DNA of 64,000 nt from Faecalibacterium sp. I3-3-33 (GCF_023347295.1 NZ_CP094469.1:2108001-2172000), one strand, 5' to 3'. Positions 16,451 through 25,071 are shown, counted from the stretch's first letter. Notes: generated by a model from the sequence alone, not told the origin. Translations and numbers: made by a program.

Positions 16451-17578
16451 ATGACCGGCAGCGGCGCAAATAACCGTGATGTTAAAAAAATCAACCGCAT
16501 CCGAACGATTCGCAGCATTTTTTCCTGCGACCGAATCTCGCAGCCGGAGCTTGCGGCAAAAGTCAACAACAGCTGGCCGACCGTATTGCAGAATGTCAAA
16601 GAACTGATGGCGATGGGACTGGTGCAGGAGGTCGGCACCTTTGAATCCACCGGCGGGCGCAAGGCGAGAGCATTCGCTCCTGTACGGGATGCCAGACTTG
16701 CGGTCGGACTGGAGATTACCCAGAATCATGTCGGAGCAGTTCTGGTCGATCTGTCCGGTAACCTTCTCCGCTATGAGCGTAAAAAGCGTCTTTATGAGCG
16801 GTCGGACACCTATGCGGAAATGCTTGCCGGAATCGTGCAGGGGCTGATCGAAAAAGAGGGCTACCCGGTGGAAAAAATTCTGGGTGTCGGCATTTCGCTG
16901 CCCGGTATTCTGGACAAAGAGGGGCAGACATTGGTTTACTCTCATGCCTTGGGTCTGCGGAATGTTCCTACCGAAGAATTCAGCCGTTACATCCCGTTCT
17001 CCTGCCGGTTCATCAATGACGCGAACGCTGCCGGACTTGCTGAAGTGCGTGACCTCGAATCTCCCCGCAGCCTTGTCTACCTTTCTCTGAGCAACAGTGT
17101 CGGTGGTGCGATTCTGACCGGTGGAGCGCTCTATGGCGGCGACCATCTTCGTGCCGGAGAGTTCGGGCACAACACGCTCGTTCCCGATGGCCGCCCCTGC
17201 TACTGCGGAAAAAAGGGCTGTCTGGATGCCTATTGCTCTGCAAAAGTCCTCTCCCGACTGACTGACGGAAATCTTGCACTATTCTTTGATGGGTTGCGCT
17301 CTGGCGATGCAGCTTTGCAAACGGCATGGAATGAATACCTTTCTTACCTTGCTGTAGCAGTCAATAATCTGCGCATGACCTTCGACTGTGATGTAATTGT
17401 TGGCGGCTACATTGGCGGATTTCTGGCAGAGTTTGGCGAACCGCTCCGGGAAATGCTGGTCGAGCGTAATACGTTTGAGCCGGACAGTTCCTACCTGAAG
17501 TTCAGCCGCTATAAGCTGGAAGCCTCTGCGCTGGGAGCCGCTCTGCTCCATATCGAAGCCTTCATTCAGAACCTATAA
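16451..17578 (+). CDS. ROK family transcriptional repressor (NagC/XylR-like)
   Basis: 375 aa from ATG 16451. Residues 10-75 form a winged helix (INRIRTIRSIFSCDRISQPE, VNNSWPTVLQNVKELMAMGL). The rest is an ROK domain with the GHNTLVPDGRPCYCGKKGCL cluster, which carries the zinc-binding His/Cys residues. An ATP-type loop DLSGN is present but the protein is expected to act as a sugar-responsive repressor. It heads the polyol cargo of element 1 and probably controls the operon starting at 17764 (inference). It is followed by its own terminator. Confidence 0.93.
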   Translation: MTGSGANNRDVKKINRIRTIRSIFSCDRISQPELAAKVNNSWPTVLQNVKELMAMGLVQEVGTFESTGGRKARAFAPVRDARLAVGLEITQNHVGAVLVDLSGNLLRYERKKRLYERSDTYAEMLAGIVQGLIEKEGYPVEKILGVGISLPGILDKEGQTLVYSHALGLRNVPTEEFSRYIPFSCRFINDANAAGLAEVRDLESPRSLVYLSLSNSVGGAILTGGALYGGDHLRAGEFGHNTLVPDGRPCYCGKKGCLDAYCSAKVLSRLTDGNLALFFDGLRSGDAALQTAWNEYLSYLAVAVNNLRMTFDCDVIVGGYIGGFLAEFGEPLREMLVERNTFEPDSSYLKFSRYKLEASALGAALLHIEAFIQNL

Positions 17579-17588
17579 ACCTTCCCAT

Positions 17589-17618
17589 CGAGGACGGCAC
17601 CTGCCGTCCTCGATTTTT
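17589..17618 (+). terminator. Terminator after the ROK gene
   Basis: CGAGGACGGCA (17589-17599) pairs with TGCCGTCCTCG (17602-17612), followed by ATTTTTT. A TTGACT at 17674-17679 downstream is a candidate -35 for the next operon, with a weak AT-rich -10 near 17697. Confidence 0.85.
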
Positions 17619-17763
17619 TGCACAATTCCGCCGCTTTTTCCTTGTGCAGTTCTCCGAATCCGCGAAAAAGGGCTTGACTTTGGTTGTGCGGTGTGTTAAT
17701 TTGTAGTCACATTCATAAACACTTTATAAAAGTTAATAAGCAAATAAAAACGGAGGTCATCTT

Positions 17764-18825
17764 ATGAAAGGCACAATGAAAGTTGCAGTCATGAACGGCA
17801 TCGGCAAGATGGGCTACACCACCCGCCCGATCCCCACACCCAAAGAGGACGAAGTTCTGGTCAAGCTGGAATACGTTGGCATCTGCGGCAGCGATATGCA
17901 CTACTATGAAACGGGTGCGATCGGCAATTATGTAGTCAAGCCGCCGTTCGTGCTGGGCCACGAGCCGGGCGGCACAGTCGTGGAAGTTGGCAGTGCTGTC
18001 AAGCATCTGAAAGTCGGCGACCGCGTTGCGCTGGAGCCGGGCAAGACCTGCGGTCACTGCAAGTTCTGCCGTGAGGGCAAATACAACCTCTGCCCGGATG
18101 TCGTGTTCTTCGCTACTCCGCCGGTAGACGGTGTTTTTCAGGAGTATGTGGCCCATGAAGCAAACCTCTGCTTCAAGCTGCCGGACAACGTAAGCACCAT
18201 GGAAGGTGCGCTGATCGAGCCTCTGGCTGTTGGTTTCCACGCAGCCAATCAGGGCGGTGCTCATGCCGGTCAGACTGCGGTGGTCATGGGTGCAGGCTGC
18301 ATTGGTCTGGTCTCCATGATGGCGCTGAAAGCCGAGGGTGTTTCCCGTGTTTACGTTGTGGATATCATGCAGAAGCGTCTGGATAAGGCTCTTGAACTGG
18401 GTGCAGACGGTGTGATCAACAGCCGCGAAAAGGATGCCGTCCAAACGATTCTCGACCTGACCGATGGTCTGGGCTGCGACCTCGTTATCGAGACTGCTGG
18501 TACAGAAATCACTACCCGCCAGGCCATTGAGATGGCGCAGAAGGGTGCAAACATCGTTCTGGTCGGTTACTCCAAATCCGGCGAGATGACCCTGCCTATG
18601 AGCCTTGCACTGGACAAGGAACTGACCTTCAAGACCGTGTTCCGTTATCGCCACATTTACCCCATGGCGATCGATGCCGTTGCTTCCGGCAAAATCAATC
18701 TGAAGGGTATTGTGACCAACATCTTTGACTTTGACGACATCCAGAATGCCATGGACAAGAGCATTTCGGACAAGGCCAACATCGTCAAAGCAGTGGTGAA
18801 GATTGCGGAGGAAACGAAGGTATGA
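17764..18825 (+). CDS. Zinc-dependent polyol dehydrogenase (sorbitol/xylitol dehydrogenase type)
   Basis: 353 aa medium-chain dehydrogenase. Catalytic zinc ligands are in [11 protein letters not shown] and LGHEPGG, and the structural zinc cluster is [15 protein letters not shown]. The nucleotide fold has [16 protein letters not shown] and [10 protein letters not shown], where the Asp after the second strand favours NAD. Closest in style to L-iditol/sorbitol and xylitol dehydrogenases. With the transporter and fructokinase downstream it should oxidise a hexitol to a ketose, most simply sorbitol to fructose. RBS CGGAGGT precedes the start. It overlaps the next gene by 4 bp. Confidence 0.92.
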   Translation: MKGTMKVAVMNGIGKMGYTTRPIPTPKEDEVLVKLEYVGICGSDMHYYETGAIGNYVVKPPFVLGHEPGGTVVEVGSAVKHLKVGDRVALEPGKTCGHCKFCREGKYNLCPDVVFFATPPVDGVFQEYVAHEANLCFKLPDNVSTMEGALIEPLAVGFHAANQGGAHAGQTAVVMGAGCIGLVSMMALKAEGVSRVYVVDIMQKRLDKALELGADGVINSREKDAVQTILDLTDGLGCDLVIETAGTEITTRQAIEMAQKGANIVLVGYSKSGEMTLPMSLALDKELTFKTVFRYRHIYPMAIDAVASGKINLKGIVTNIFDFDDIQNAMDKSISDKANIVKAVVKIAEETKV

Positions 18826-19214
18826 GCTTTCCGCAGGTTCTGACCGGTGTGGCGCACATTGGCATCCCGACAAATGATCTCGACAAGACCATTGCATTTT
18901 ACAAGAAGCTGGGGTTTGTTTCTGCGCTGGAAACGGTGAACAAAGCCGCCGGGGAGCGCGTTGCGTTTCTTCAGCTTGGCGATCTGATGATCGAAACCTA
19001 TGAAAACCATCGTGCGGCGGAAAAGGCCGGAGCAATCGACCATGTAGCTCTGGCAACGACCGATATCGAAGCCGCCTTTGCTGCAGCAAAAGAGGCAGGG
19101 ATGCACCTGCTGCATTCCAGCATCCAGTCACTGCCGTTCTGGGAAAACGGTGTGCGCTTTTTCATGGTCGAAGGCCCGAATAAAGAGAGAATAGAGTTCT
19201 GCCAGAAATTATAA
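18822..19214 (+). CDS. VOC superfamily (glyoxalase-like) protein
   Basis: 130 aa, one vicinal-oxygen-chelate module pair. It shows the GVAHIGIPTNDLDKTIAFYK start and IDHVALATTDIEAAFAAAKE repeat start, with His and Glu metal ligands in VAHIGI, LMIETYE, IDHVAL and RIEFCQ. It is translationally coupled (ATGA overlap) to the dehydrogenase. It may act as a lactoylglutathione-lyase-like detoxifier or an isomerase/epimerase for a sugar intermediate; the sequence does not decide. Confidence 0.85.
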   Translation: MSFPQVLTGVAHIGIPTNDLDKTIAFYKKLGFVSALETVNKAAGERVAFLQLGDLMIETYENHRAAEKAGAIDHVALATTDIEAAFAAAKEAGMHLLHSSIQSLPFWENGVRFFMVEGPNKERIEFCQKL

Positions 19215-19247
19215 GCATCGCGTCAAGAGGAGAAAGGAGCGCGCCGT

Positions 19248-20630
19248 ATGAGTTACACAGCAGAGCCGAAACAGCAGGATACGAACATCAAAGTCCCTCT
19301 GATCAGTAAAATCGCTTACGGCATGGGCGATGTGGGCTGCAACTTCAGCTGGATGTTCGTTGGCAACTTCTTGATGATTTTTTACACCGATGTCTGCGGC
19401 ATCAGCATGGCGGCAGTGTCCCTCCTGATGCTGGTCTCCCGCTTCTGGGATGCCATCAATGACCCCGTGATCGGTTCGCTGAGCGACCGCACCCGTTCCC
19501 GCTGGGGACGCTACCGTCCATGGCTGCTGTTCGGCGCACCGGCAACTGCTGTGGTGCTCGTGCTGACGTTCTGGGCGCACCCCGCATGGTCAGACAGTGC
19601 CAAGAGCCTGTATATGTACATTACTTACTGTGTACTGGTTCTGGGCTATACCTGCGTGAACATCCCTTATGGTACGCTCTGCGGCACCCTGACCCAGAAC
19701 ATCGAGGAGCGTGCGAAAATCAACACCTCCCGCTCCGTCTGTGCCATGATCGCCATCAATATCATCAACATCATCACCCTGCCTTTGATCTCTGCTTTTG
19801 GCGGTGATAATGCAGCACGGGGATATCTTCTGGTGACCGTCCTTTACGGCGGTATCTTCACCCTCTGTCACTGGTTCTGTTTCGCCAAAACCAAAGAGGT
19901 CGTCCAGCCCCCGGAGCGGGAAAAAGTCTCACTGAAAAAGCAGTTGGATGCAGCGCTTCAGAACAAGCCCTACCTGATTGCACTGGCGGGTCAGTTCCTG
20001 TTCGGTGTGACGCTGTATGGCCGCAATGCCGACCTGCTCTATTACTTCAAATATGTGGAAGGCAACGAGAATCTGTTTACCATCTACTCGATGATCCTGA
20101 TCGTTCCCTCCATTCTGGGTGCTGCGGCATTCCCCTTCGTGTTTGAAAAGCTGGGCAACAAAGGGCACACTGCTTCCCTTTTCGCTGCCGGAACCGGCGT
20201 TTCCCTGATTGCGCTCTATTTCTTCAGTGCAGTTTCTTCTCCCATTCCGTTCTATACATTCGCTGCACTGTCCCAGTTCTTCTTCTGCGGATTCAATACC
20301 GCCATCTACGCCATCGTTCCCGACTGCGTGGAGTATGGCGAGTGGAAAACCGGTGTCCGCAACGATGGTTTCCAGTACGCATTCGTTTCACTGGGGAACA
20401 AGCTGGGCATGGCGATTGGAACCTCTGCGCTGGCTGGTGTGCTGAGTGCATTGAGTTTTGCCCCCAATCAGGTGCAGAATGCTGCCGTGCAGAATGCGAT
20501 GCACTATGCATTCTCGCTGCTTCCCGGTGCGCTGTGGCTGGTAACAGCGATTGTCCTGTTCTTCTACCGAATCAGTAAGCGTTCGTATAACCAGATTATG
20601 TCCGAACTGAACGCTAAAAAAGCAGGTTGA
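19248..20630 (+). CDS. GPH-family cation symporter (MelB/XylP-like)
   Basis: 460 aa with about 12 hydrophobic segments. The N-terminal ISKIAYGMGDVGCNFSWMF and the LSDRTRSRWGRYRPWLLFGA loop are signatures of glycoside-pentoside-hexuronide:cation symporters. Located between a polyol dehydrogenase and a fructokinase, it is the likely uptake system for the polyol (substrate by context). RBS AGAAAGGAG precedes ATG. Confidence 0.93.
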   Translation: MSYTAEPKQQDTNIKVPLISKIAYGMGDVGCNFSWMFVGNFLMIFYTDVCGISMAAVSLLMLVSRFWDAINDPVIGSLSDRTRSRWGRYRPWLLFGAPATAVVLVLTFWAHPAWSDSAKSLYMYITYCVLVLGYTCVNIPYGTLCGTLTQNIEERAKINTSRSVCAMIAINIINIITLPLISAFGGDNAARGYLLVTVLYGGIFTLCHWFCFAKTKEVVQPPEREKVSLKKQLDAALQNKPYLIALAGQFLFGVTLYGRNADLLYYFKYVEGNENLFTIYSMILIVPSILGAAAFPFVFEKLGNKGHTASLFAAGTGVSLIALYFFSAVSSPIPFYTFAALSQFFFCGFNTAIYAIVPDCVEYGEWKTGVRNDGFQYAFVSLGNKLGMAIGTSALAGVLSALSFAPNQVQNAAVQNAMHYAFSLLPGALWLVTAIVLFFYRISKRSYNQIMSELNAKKAG

Positions 20631-20639
20631 GGTGATACC

Positions 20640-21608
20640 ATGTTTGATGTTGTAGCTTTGGGAGAAAGCCTGATCGACTTTACCCCGAACGGAACCAATG
20701 CACAGGGCATCGAATTGTTTGCCCGGAATCCCGGCGGTGCACCCGCCAATGTCCTTGCCATGAATGCCCGTCTGGGCGGCAAAACAGCATTCATCGGAAA
20801 AGTCGGCAAAGACGGATTTGGCGATTTTCTCCGCCAGACCCTTGTGGAAAGCGGCATTGATGTGTCCGGTCTGGTGATCGACGAAAAGATTCCCACGACC
20901 CTTGCCTTCGTTCAGCTTGACAGCAAGGGAGACCGCTCCTTTACCTTTTACCGGAACCCCGGTGCCGATGTGATGCTGACTTCGGCAGAAGTCAACAGGA
21001 ATCTGATCGACGATGCTGCCATCTTCCATTTCGGCTCTGTCTCTCTGACCGCCGACCCGAGCCGCACCGCCACGTTGGAAGCTGCGCGGTATGCACGGCA
21101 GCAGGGCAAGCTGGTCAGCTTTGACCCCAATTACCGTCCGCTTCTGTGGGAGCACCCGGCAGATGCCGTTGTCCAGATGCAGGAAGGTGTCAAGCTGGCG
21201 GATCTTCTGAAAGTTTCCGAGGAAGAAATGCAGCTTATCACAAACGAAAGCGACCTTGCCCGCGGCTCACAAGCCCTGCTCGAAATGGGGCCATCTCTTG
21301 TGCTGGTATCGCTGGGTGCAAAGGGTGCTTATTACCGGAACGCTGTGGGAGCAGGGCATCTTCCCACCTATGATGTGCCTACCGTGGACACGACTGGTGC
21401 AGGCGACGCTTTCATGGGCGCAATTCACTACCAGCTGCGAGGAAAAGATGCTGAGGATTTGCGTACCCTCCCTGCATTTGAGCTTGAAGAAATCGTCCGC
21501 TTCGGCAATGCAGCGGGCAGTCTGACCACGACAAAGGGCGGCGCAATCCCTGCAATGCCCTCCATGGTGGAAATTCAGAACTGCATTGCCTCTATCCCAC
21601 TGCTGTAA
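20640..21608 (+). CDS. PfkB-family fructokinase
   Basis: 322 aa ribokinase-fold sugar kinase. It opens MFDVVALGESLIDFTPNG, has the first PfkB signature NPGGAPANVLAMNARLGG and the second signature DTTGAGDAFMGA containing the catalytic Asp. The pattern fits fructokinase, which would phosphorylate the ketose made by the dehydrogenase at 17764 to fructose-6-phosphate. It is 9 bp downstream of the symporter gene, with GAGGTGAT as ribosome site. Confidence 0.93.
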   Translation: MFDVVALGESLIDFTPNGTNAQGIELFARNPGGAPANVLAMNARLGGKTAFIGKVGKDGFGDFLRQTLVESGIDVSGLVIDEKIPTTLAFVQLDSKGDRSFTFYRNPGADVMLTSAEVNRNLIDDAAIFHFGSVSLTADPSRTATLEAARYARQQGKLVSFDPNYRPLLWEHPADAVVQMQEGVKLADLLKVSEEEMQLITNESDLARGSQALLEMGPSLVLVSLGAKGAYYRNAVGAGHLPTYDVPTVDTTGAGDAFMGAIHYQLRGKDAEDLRTLPAFELEEIVRFGNAAGSLTTTKGGAIPAMPSMVEIQNCIASIPLL

Positions 21609-21623
21609 AAGAAAGGATACCCT

Positions 21624-21863
21624 ATGACAAAATTACAGATCAGAATGCGGCAGGTCGATCAGGTCAAGGAATTTGTAGATTTGCTGTCCAAATATCCCTA
21701 TGAGATGGACTTAGTCTCCGGGCGATATACCATTGATGCCAAATCCCTGCTTGGCATTTACAGTCTCGACCTGAGCAATCCGCTTACCCTTGTGATTTAT
21801 TCCGATTCTTGCGAAGAACTGCTGACACAGCTCCATGCGCTGCTCCCAGATTGCATCGTCTGA
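21624..21863 (+). CDS. HPr-like protein lacking the phosphorylatable histidine
   Basis: 79 aa. The region DAKSLLGIYSLDL matches the HPr helix that carries regulatory Ser46 (here Ser41). The N-terminal part reads RMRQVDQVKEF where HPr has its active-site His15, and no His is present anywhere in the protein. Such a Ser-only HPr resembles Crh, which works in carbon catabolite control and not phosphotransfer. It closes the polyol operon, so it may tie it to HPr-kinase signalling; this is inference. RBS AAAGGATA precedes the start. Confidence 0.75.
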   Translation: MTKLQIRMRQVDQVKEFVDLLSKYPYEMDLVSGRYTIDAKSLLGIYSLDLSNPLTLVIYSDSCEELLTQLHALLPDCIV

Positions 21864-21948
21864 TTTTCTACGCTTTTCTCCTTCTTCCATTTGCACCGTT
21901 CGGTTCTGGTTCTCCTTCACCAGAATCGGGCGGTGTTTTGATTTGTAT

Positions 21949-22198
21949 AAGTCCTACTATCACCGCTTTACCACAATAAATTTTGCGAAACCATCTTGAC
22001 GTGCCCTGCAATCCATGATACCCTTTATCGCAAATCCCACCAAATTTGTAGAAAAGTACAGAATGGCGAGGATTTATTCCCTATGAAGATTTTTACCGCC
22101 CCGCAACACCCGATCATTTTGCCGCCGATTCACCCGACAAAATTTTTCGCTTGTCTTGCAGGGCGGTTCTTTTCTTTTATGGGACAGGAACTGCAAAC
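21949..22198 (+). repeat. Intergenic repeat copy B
   Basis: Shares with copy C (22914) the block starting AAGTCCTACTATCACCGC and containing ATCTTGACGTGCCCTGC (about 21992-22008). It also shares AAAGTACAGA, the arm pair ACCGCCC (22095-22101)/GGGCGGT (22161-22167) and a T-rich tail. It fills the gap between the polyol operon and the gene at 22235 and is shorter than A and C at its right end. Confidence 0.8.
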
Positions 22199-22234
22199 CT
22201 TTCACCAAACCATGACAAGGAGGCGACCCGAAGC

Positions 22235-22891
22235 GTGATCTATCGAGACAATTTGTTTCTCAACGCCAGATTCCAAGAGGCTGTTCAAGCTGCCCATGAC
22301 CAAGATTGGCAAACCTTTGAAAAATATTCCTTCTACGATGCCAAGATGATGGAAGACCTGTTGTACAAATGCGAACATCTGATGCCTCTTGAAGTCAAAT
22401 GTCGGTACGCCTTACAACATTATTACAGTCACGGCGATCATTCTCCCATCATTCGGAAGTATGTCCGCCGAGCCAAAATCATTCGTCCTGACAACTGGCG
22501 CAATGCTCTGCCAGAGAGTGTAAGAAATCTTGACACGTTCACTGTATATCGCGGCGGCATCGGCAGCATTGAGCGTGCGCCACTGTCCATTTCATGGTCA
22601 CTCTCTTACGATGTTGCCGAATGGTTTGCACACCGCAGTGAACTCTTTTACCGTTGCCCTTGTCATGTGTATCAGGGAACGATCCACGCCGACAAGGTAA
22701 TTGCGTATCTTCCTGAGCGCAGCGAATTTGAAATCATCCAACATCGGAATGTCAAAGACGTGCAGGAAATCACGCCGCTGAGAGGGTACAGTCCTCCATT
22801 CAATGCCTTCAAATCATCCAAAAAATGGGTTCACAATGAAGAGGAAAGCAACCGTTATTTCAATGAATGGTATCAATCGCAGAGCTGCTGA
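22235..22891 (+). CDS. Candidate ADP-ribosyltransferase-fold protein
   Basis: 218 aa from GTG 22235, chosen for AAGGAGG at 22217-22223. An alpha-helical N-terminal half (residues 1-95) precedes a domain with the three hallmarks of R-S-E mono-ADP-ribosyltransferases: Arg106 in TVYRGG, the Ser-x-Ser strand SISWSLSYDVAEWFA (Ser120-Trp-Ser122), and an ExE turn in ERSEFEII (Glu164-Phe-Glu166). Order and spacing fit the fold. No secretion signal or partner antitoxin is visible. It sits alone between repeat copies B and C inside element 1. Assignment rests on motifs only; an ADP-ribosylating defence or host-modifying effector is possible. Confidence 0.55.
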   Translation: MIYRDNLFLNARFQEAVQAAHDQDWQTFEKYSFYDAKMMEDLLYKCEHLMPLEVKCRYALQHYYSHGDHSPIIRKYVRRAKIIRPDNWRNALPESVRNLDTFTVYRGGIGSIERAPLSISWSLSYDVAEWFAHRSELFYRCPCHVYQGTIHADKVIAYLPERSEFEIIQHRNVKDVQEITPLRGYSPPFNAFKSSKKWVHNEEESNRYFNEWYQSQSC

Positions 22892-22913
22892 ATTTTATGT
22901 TGCTTCAAATAAT

Positions 22914-23384
22914 AAGTCCTACTATCACCGCTTTACCACAATAAATTTTGCAAAACCATCTTGACGCGCCCTGCAATCCATGATACCCTCTATCGCAAAT
23001 CCCACCGAGCTTGTCGGGGCAATGCCCCTCCATCTTGCTTGCGCAAGACCGCTCTGCCGCTTAAAAGCCCCACTGGGGCTTTCATTGCTACGCAAACGCG
23101 GACTTTCAGAAAAGTACAGAACGGTGAGGGTTTATTCCCCATGAAGATTTTTACCGCCCCGCAACACACCCGATTTGTTTTGCCGCCGTTTCACCCGACA
23201 AAATTTTTCGCCTGTCTTGCAGGGCGGTATTTTTCTTTTGGGAAGCTGCACCTTGAATTCTTCATAAGCCGTCTGAACGAGATACTGCGCCATGACCTCA
23301 CACTTTCTGTGGGCGAGCCGGACAACGCCGCTGCAAAACAGGGGCAGGAACTGCGTTCGGTGTGAACGGTGACCACGAGCAGGG
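22914..23384 (+). repeat. Intergenic repeat copy C with inserted REP element
   Basis: Shares copy B's left part and copy A's longer right part (CGCTGCAAAACAGGGG..GGAACTGCG). Arms ACCGCCC (23153-23159) and GGGCGGT (23222-23228) precede ATTTTTCTTTT. Relative to copy B it is interrupted by an 89-bp palindromic element at 23010-23098. It lies upstream of mobC and holds a possible nick region (AAAACCATCTTGACGCGCCC, 22951-22970). Confidence 0.8.
23010..23098 (+). repeat. Dispersed 89-bp palindromic element R1
   Basis: Begins CTTGTCGGGGC, has a GGGGC..GCCCC hairpin, a CTTGC..GCAAG hairpin, AAGCCCCACTGGGGCTTT and ends TTGCTACGCAAACG. Homologous copies: R2 23558, R3 28520 (inverted), R4 34054. Confidence 0.85.
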
Positions 23385-23557
23385 GCTTTGCCTTTTCACA
23401 CGTTTTGCTCTGCAAAATCTTCAACGTGCATTGCGGTTCGACTTCTGAAATTTTCAGTGTTGCACGGAAAGGGCGAAAGCAAGTATCGACCTGTGGCCAC
23501 AAATTTTCAATGCTTGAAAAATTGCTGTCCACGCAGTCATCCTTGTTGGGGCAAGCG

Positions 23558-23644
23558 CTTGTCGGGGCAAAGCCCCTCCATCTGCTGTCGCAGACCGCGC
23601 TGCCACTTGAAAGCCCCACCGGGGCTTTCATTGCTTCGCAACCG
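23558..23644 (+). repeat. Dispersed palindromic element R2
   Basis: Same order of hairpins as R1 (CTTGTCGGGGC..GCCCC, CTGTCGCAG, AAGCCCCACCGGGGCTTT, TTGCTTCGCAACCG) with several substitutions that preserve pairing. It lies in the gene-free stretch upstream of mobC (23385-23761), which otherwise shows nothing recognisable. Confidence 0.8.
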
Positions 23645-23761
23645 TGGCCCTTCCCCAAACCCTGCTCCAGCTTCGCACCGTTGGTGCGAAAGCGGCGTGT
23701 CGCATTACATAGCCTTCTCCATCCCGGAGTGGGCATTTATCATTTTCACAGGAGGTCGAAT

Positions 23762-24247
23762 ATGGCTGAAATGAAAAGCCCGAACGTACACGCAAAGAAG
23801 AACCGCAATGACACGCCGCGAAAACGAAAGACACACATCATCAAAGTCAGGGTGACCGCAGAAGAAAAACTGCGGATCGCATACGCCTGCAAAGAACTCC
23901 ACCTCACCCAATCCGAACTCGTCCGCCGCGTCCTGTACGGCGTGAATGTCAAGCACACCGTTGTGGTGGCGCAGGGCGGCGAGGATGCACTGGCGGCGCT
24001 TGCCGCCTTGTCTGCCCAGTGCAGCAAGGTAGGCAGCAACCTCAACCAGCTTGCACGGCATTTCAACTCTGGCGGCAAAGACACCGAGCAGCTCCGGGCG
24101 CAGATTCTGGAGGAACTGTCCGCACTCACGAACTTTCGGCTGAAAGCTGAAGAAACGGTTGGTGAACTGTATGGCAACCATCAAGCAATAATCCGGCTGC
24201 GCCGAATTGGCTGTAAAAAATCACTTCCGCGATTTTTTCTAATGTAA
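23762..24247 (+). CDS. MobC-like relaxosome accessory protein (C-terminus altered)
   Basis: 161 aa from ATG 23762 with AGGAGGT upstream. After a basic N-terminus (KKNRNDTPRKRKTHIIKVRV) comes the ribbon-helix-helix segment TAEEKLRIAYACKELHLTQS and the MobC core CSKVGSNLNQLARHFNSGG. The family binds oriT and helps the relaxase nick DNA. The last roughly 20 residues (IIRLRRIGCKKSLPRFFLM) are encoded by an 81-bp insertion (24188-24268), so the native C-terminus after YGNHQA is lost. It overlaps the original relaxase start at 24171. Confidence 0.85.
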   Translation: MAEMKSPNVHAKKNRNDTPRKRKTHIIKVRVTAEEKLRIAYACKELHLTQSELVRRVLYGVNVKHTVVVAQGGEDALAALAALSAQCSKVGSNLNQLARHFNSGGKDTEQLRAQILEELSALTNFRLKAEETVGELYGNHQAIIRLRRIGCKKSLPRFFLM

Positions 24248-24268
24248 GCAGCCTGCGGCTGCAATCAG
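24188..24268. mobile_element. 81-bp hairpin-rich insertion at the relaxase start
   Basis: Inserted between MATIK-encoding sequence and MTSKN. It contains three adjacent hairpins: CGGC-tgc-GCCG, AAAAAATC-acttccgc-GATTTTTT, and GCAGCC-tgc-GGCTGC. Boundaries are inferred by comparing with the expected contiguous N-terminus of this relaxase family; the exact ends are ambiguous by a few bases. Confidence 0.6.
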
Positions 24269-24497
24269 CATGACCTCGAAAAACTCTAACTACGCCGCCG
24301 CCGAAAGCTATCTCACCTTTCAGCACAACGAGTACACCGGTCTGCCCATTCTGGACGAGAAGGGCAGACCCAGACTGCGGGATTCGTACCTGCTCGACAC
24401 CCTTGAGTGCGGCGAATCTTCGTTTGCTATGGCCTGCCTGATTGCCAATCGCAAGTACGGCAAGAACGGCGGGCGGGAGGACGTGAAGACCCACCAT

Positions 24498-24566
24498 ATA
24501 TGGCGACATCCGCCAAAGCGGATGCTAATATATTCGTGCGCAGCACGCACCGCTGGCCATACGAAG
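24498..24566. mobile_element. 69-bp structured insertion in the relaxase (homologue of 27055)
   Basis: Adds 23 residues in frame between DVKTHH and YIISFDPKD, which are adjacent in the family. It contains the hairpin CATCCGC-caaa-GCGGATG (24507-24524), a second hairpin CGTGC-gca-GCACG, and ends CCATACGAAG before TAT. 35 of 43 positions in its right part match the insertion at 27055-27122. Confidence 0.8.
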
Positions 24567-25071
24567 TATATCATCAGCTTCGACCCGAAGGACGCAGTAG
24601 AGAACGGTCTGACCATGGAGCGGGCGCAAGCCCTTGGCTTGCAGTTCTGCAAGGAAAATTTCCCCGGTCATCCCGCCATCGTCTGCACCCACCCGGATGG
24701 GCACAACAGTGCCGGGAACATCCACGTCCACATCGTCATCGGCAGCTTGCGTGTCCGCACCGTGGAACGGCAGCCTTTCATGGACAAGCCGTGCGACTGG
24801 GAAGCGGGCAAAAAGCACCGCTGCACCTCTGCCATGCTCCGGCACCTCCGTGTCGCGGTCATGGAGATGTGCGAGCAAGCCGACCTGAACCAGATCAATC
24901 TGCTGGAAGCCCAAGGCGACCATGTTTCCGAGCGCGAGTATTGGGCGCAGCGGCGCGGACAACGCCGCCTCGACCATGCCAACGCCAAACTCGCCGCCGA
25001 AGGGCAGCAGCCCACCCAGACCGTCTACCAGACCGAGCTGGACAAGCTGCGAAAGCAGATCTACGCTTGCA

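Noticed and set aside
23369..23761. N-terminal extension of the MobC-like protein
   Set aside because: The extension lies over repeat elements and the strong AGGAGGT is placed for ATG 23762.
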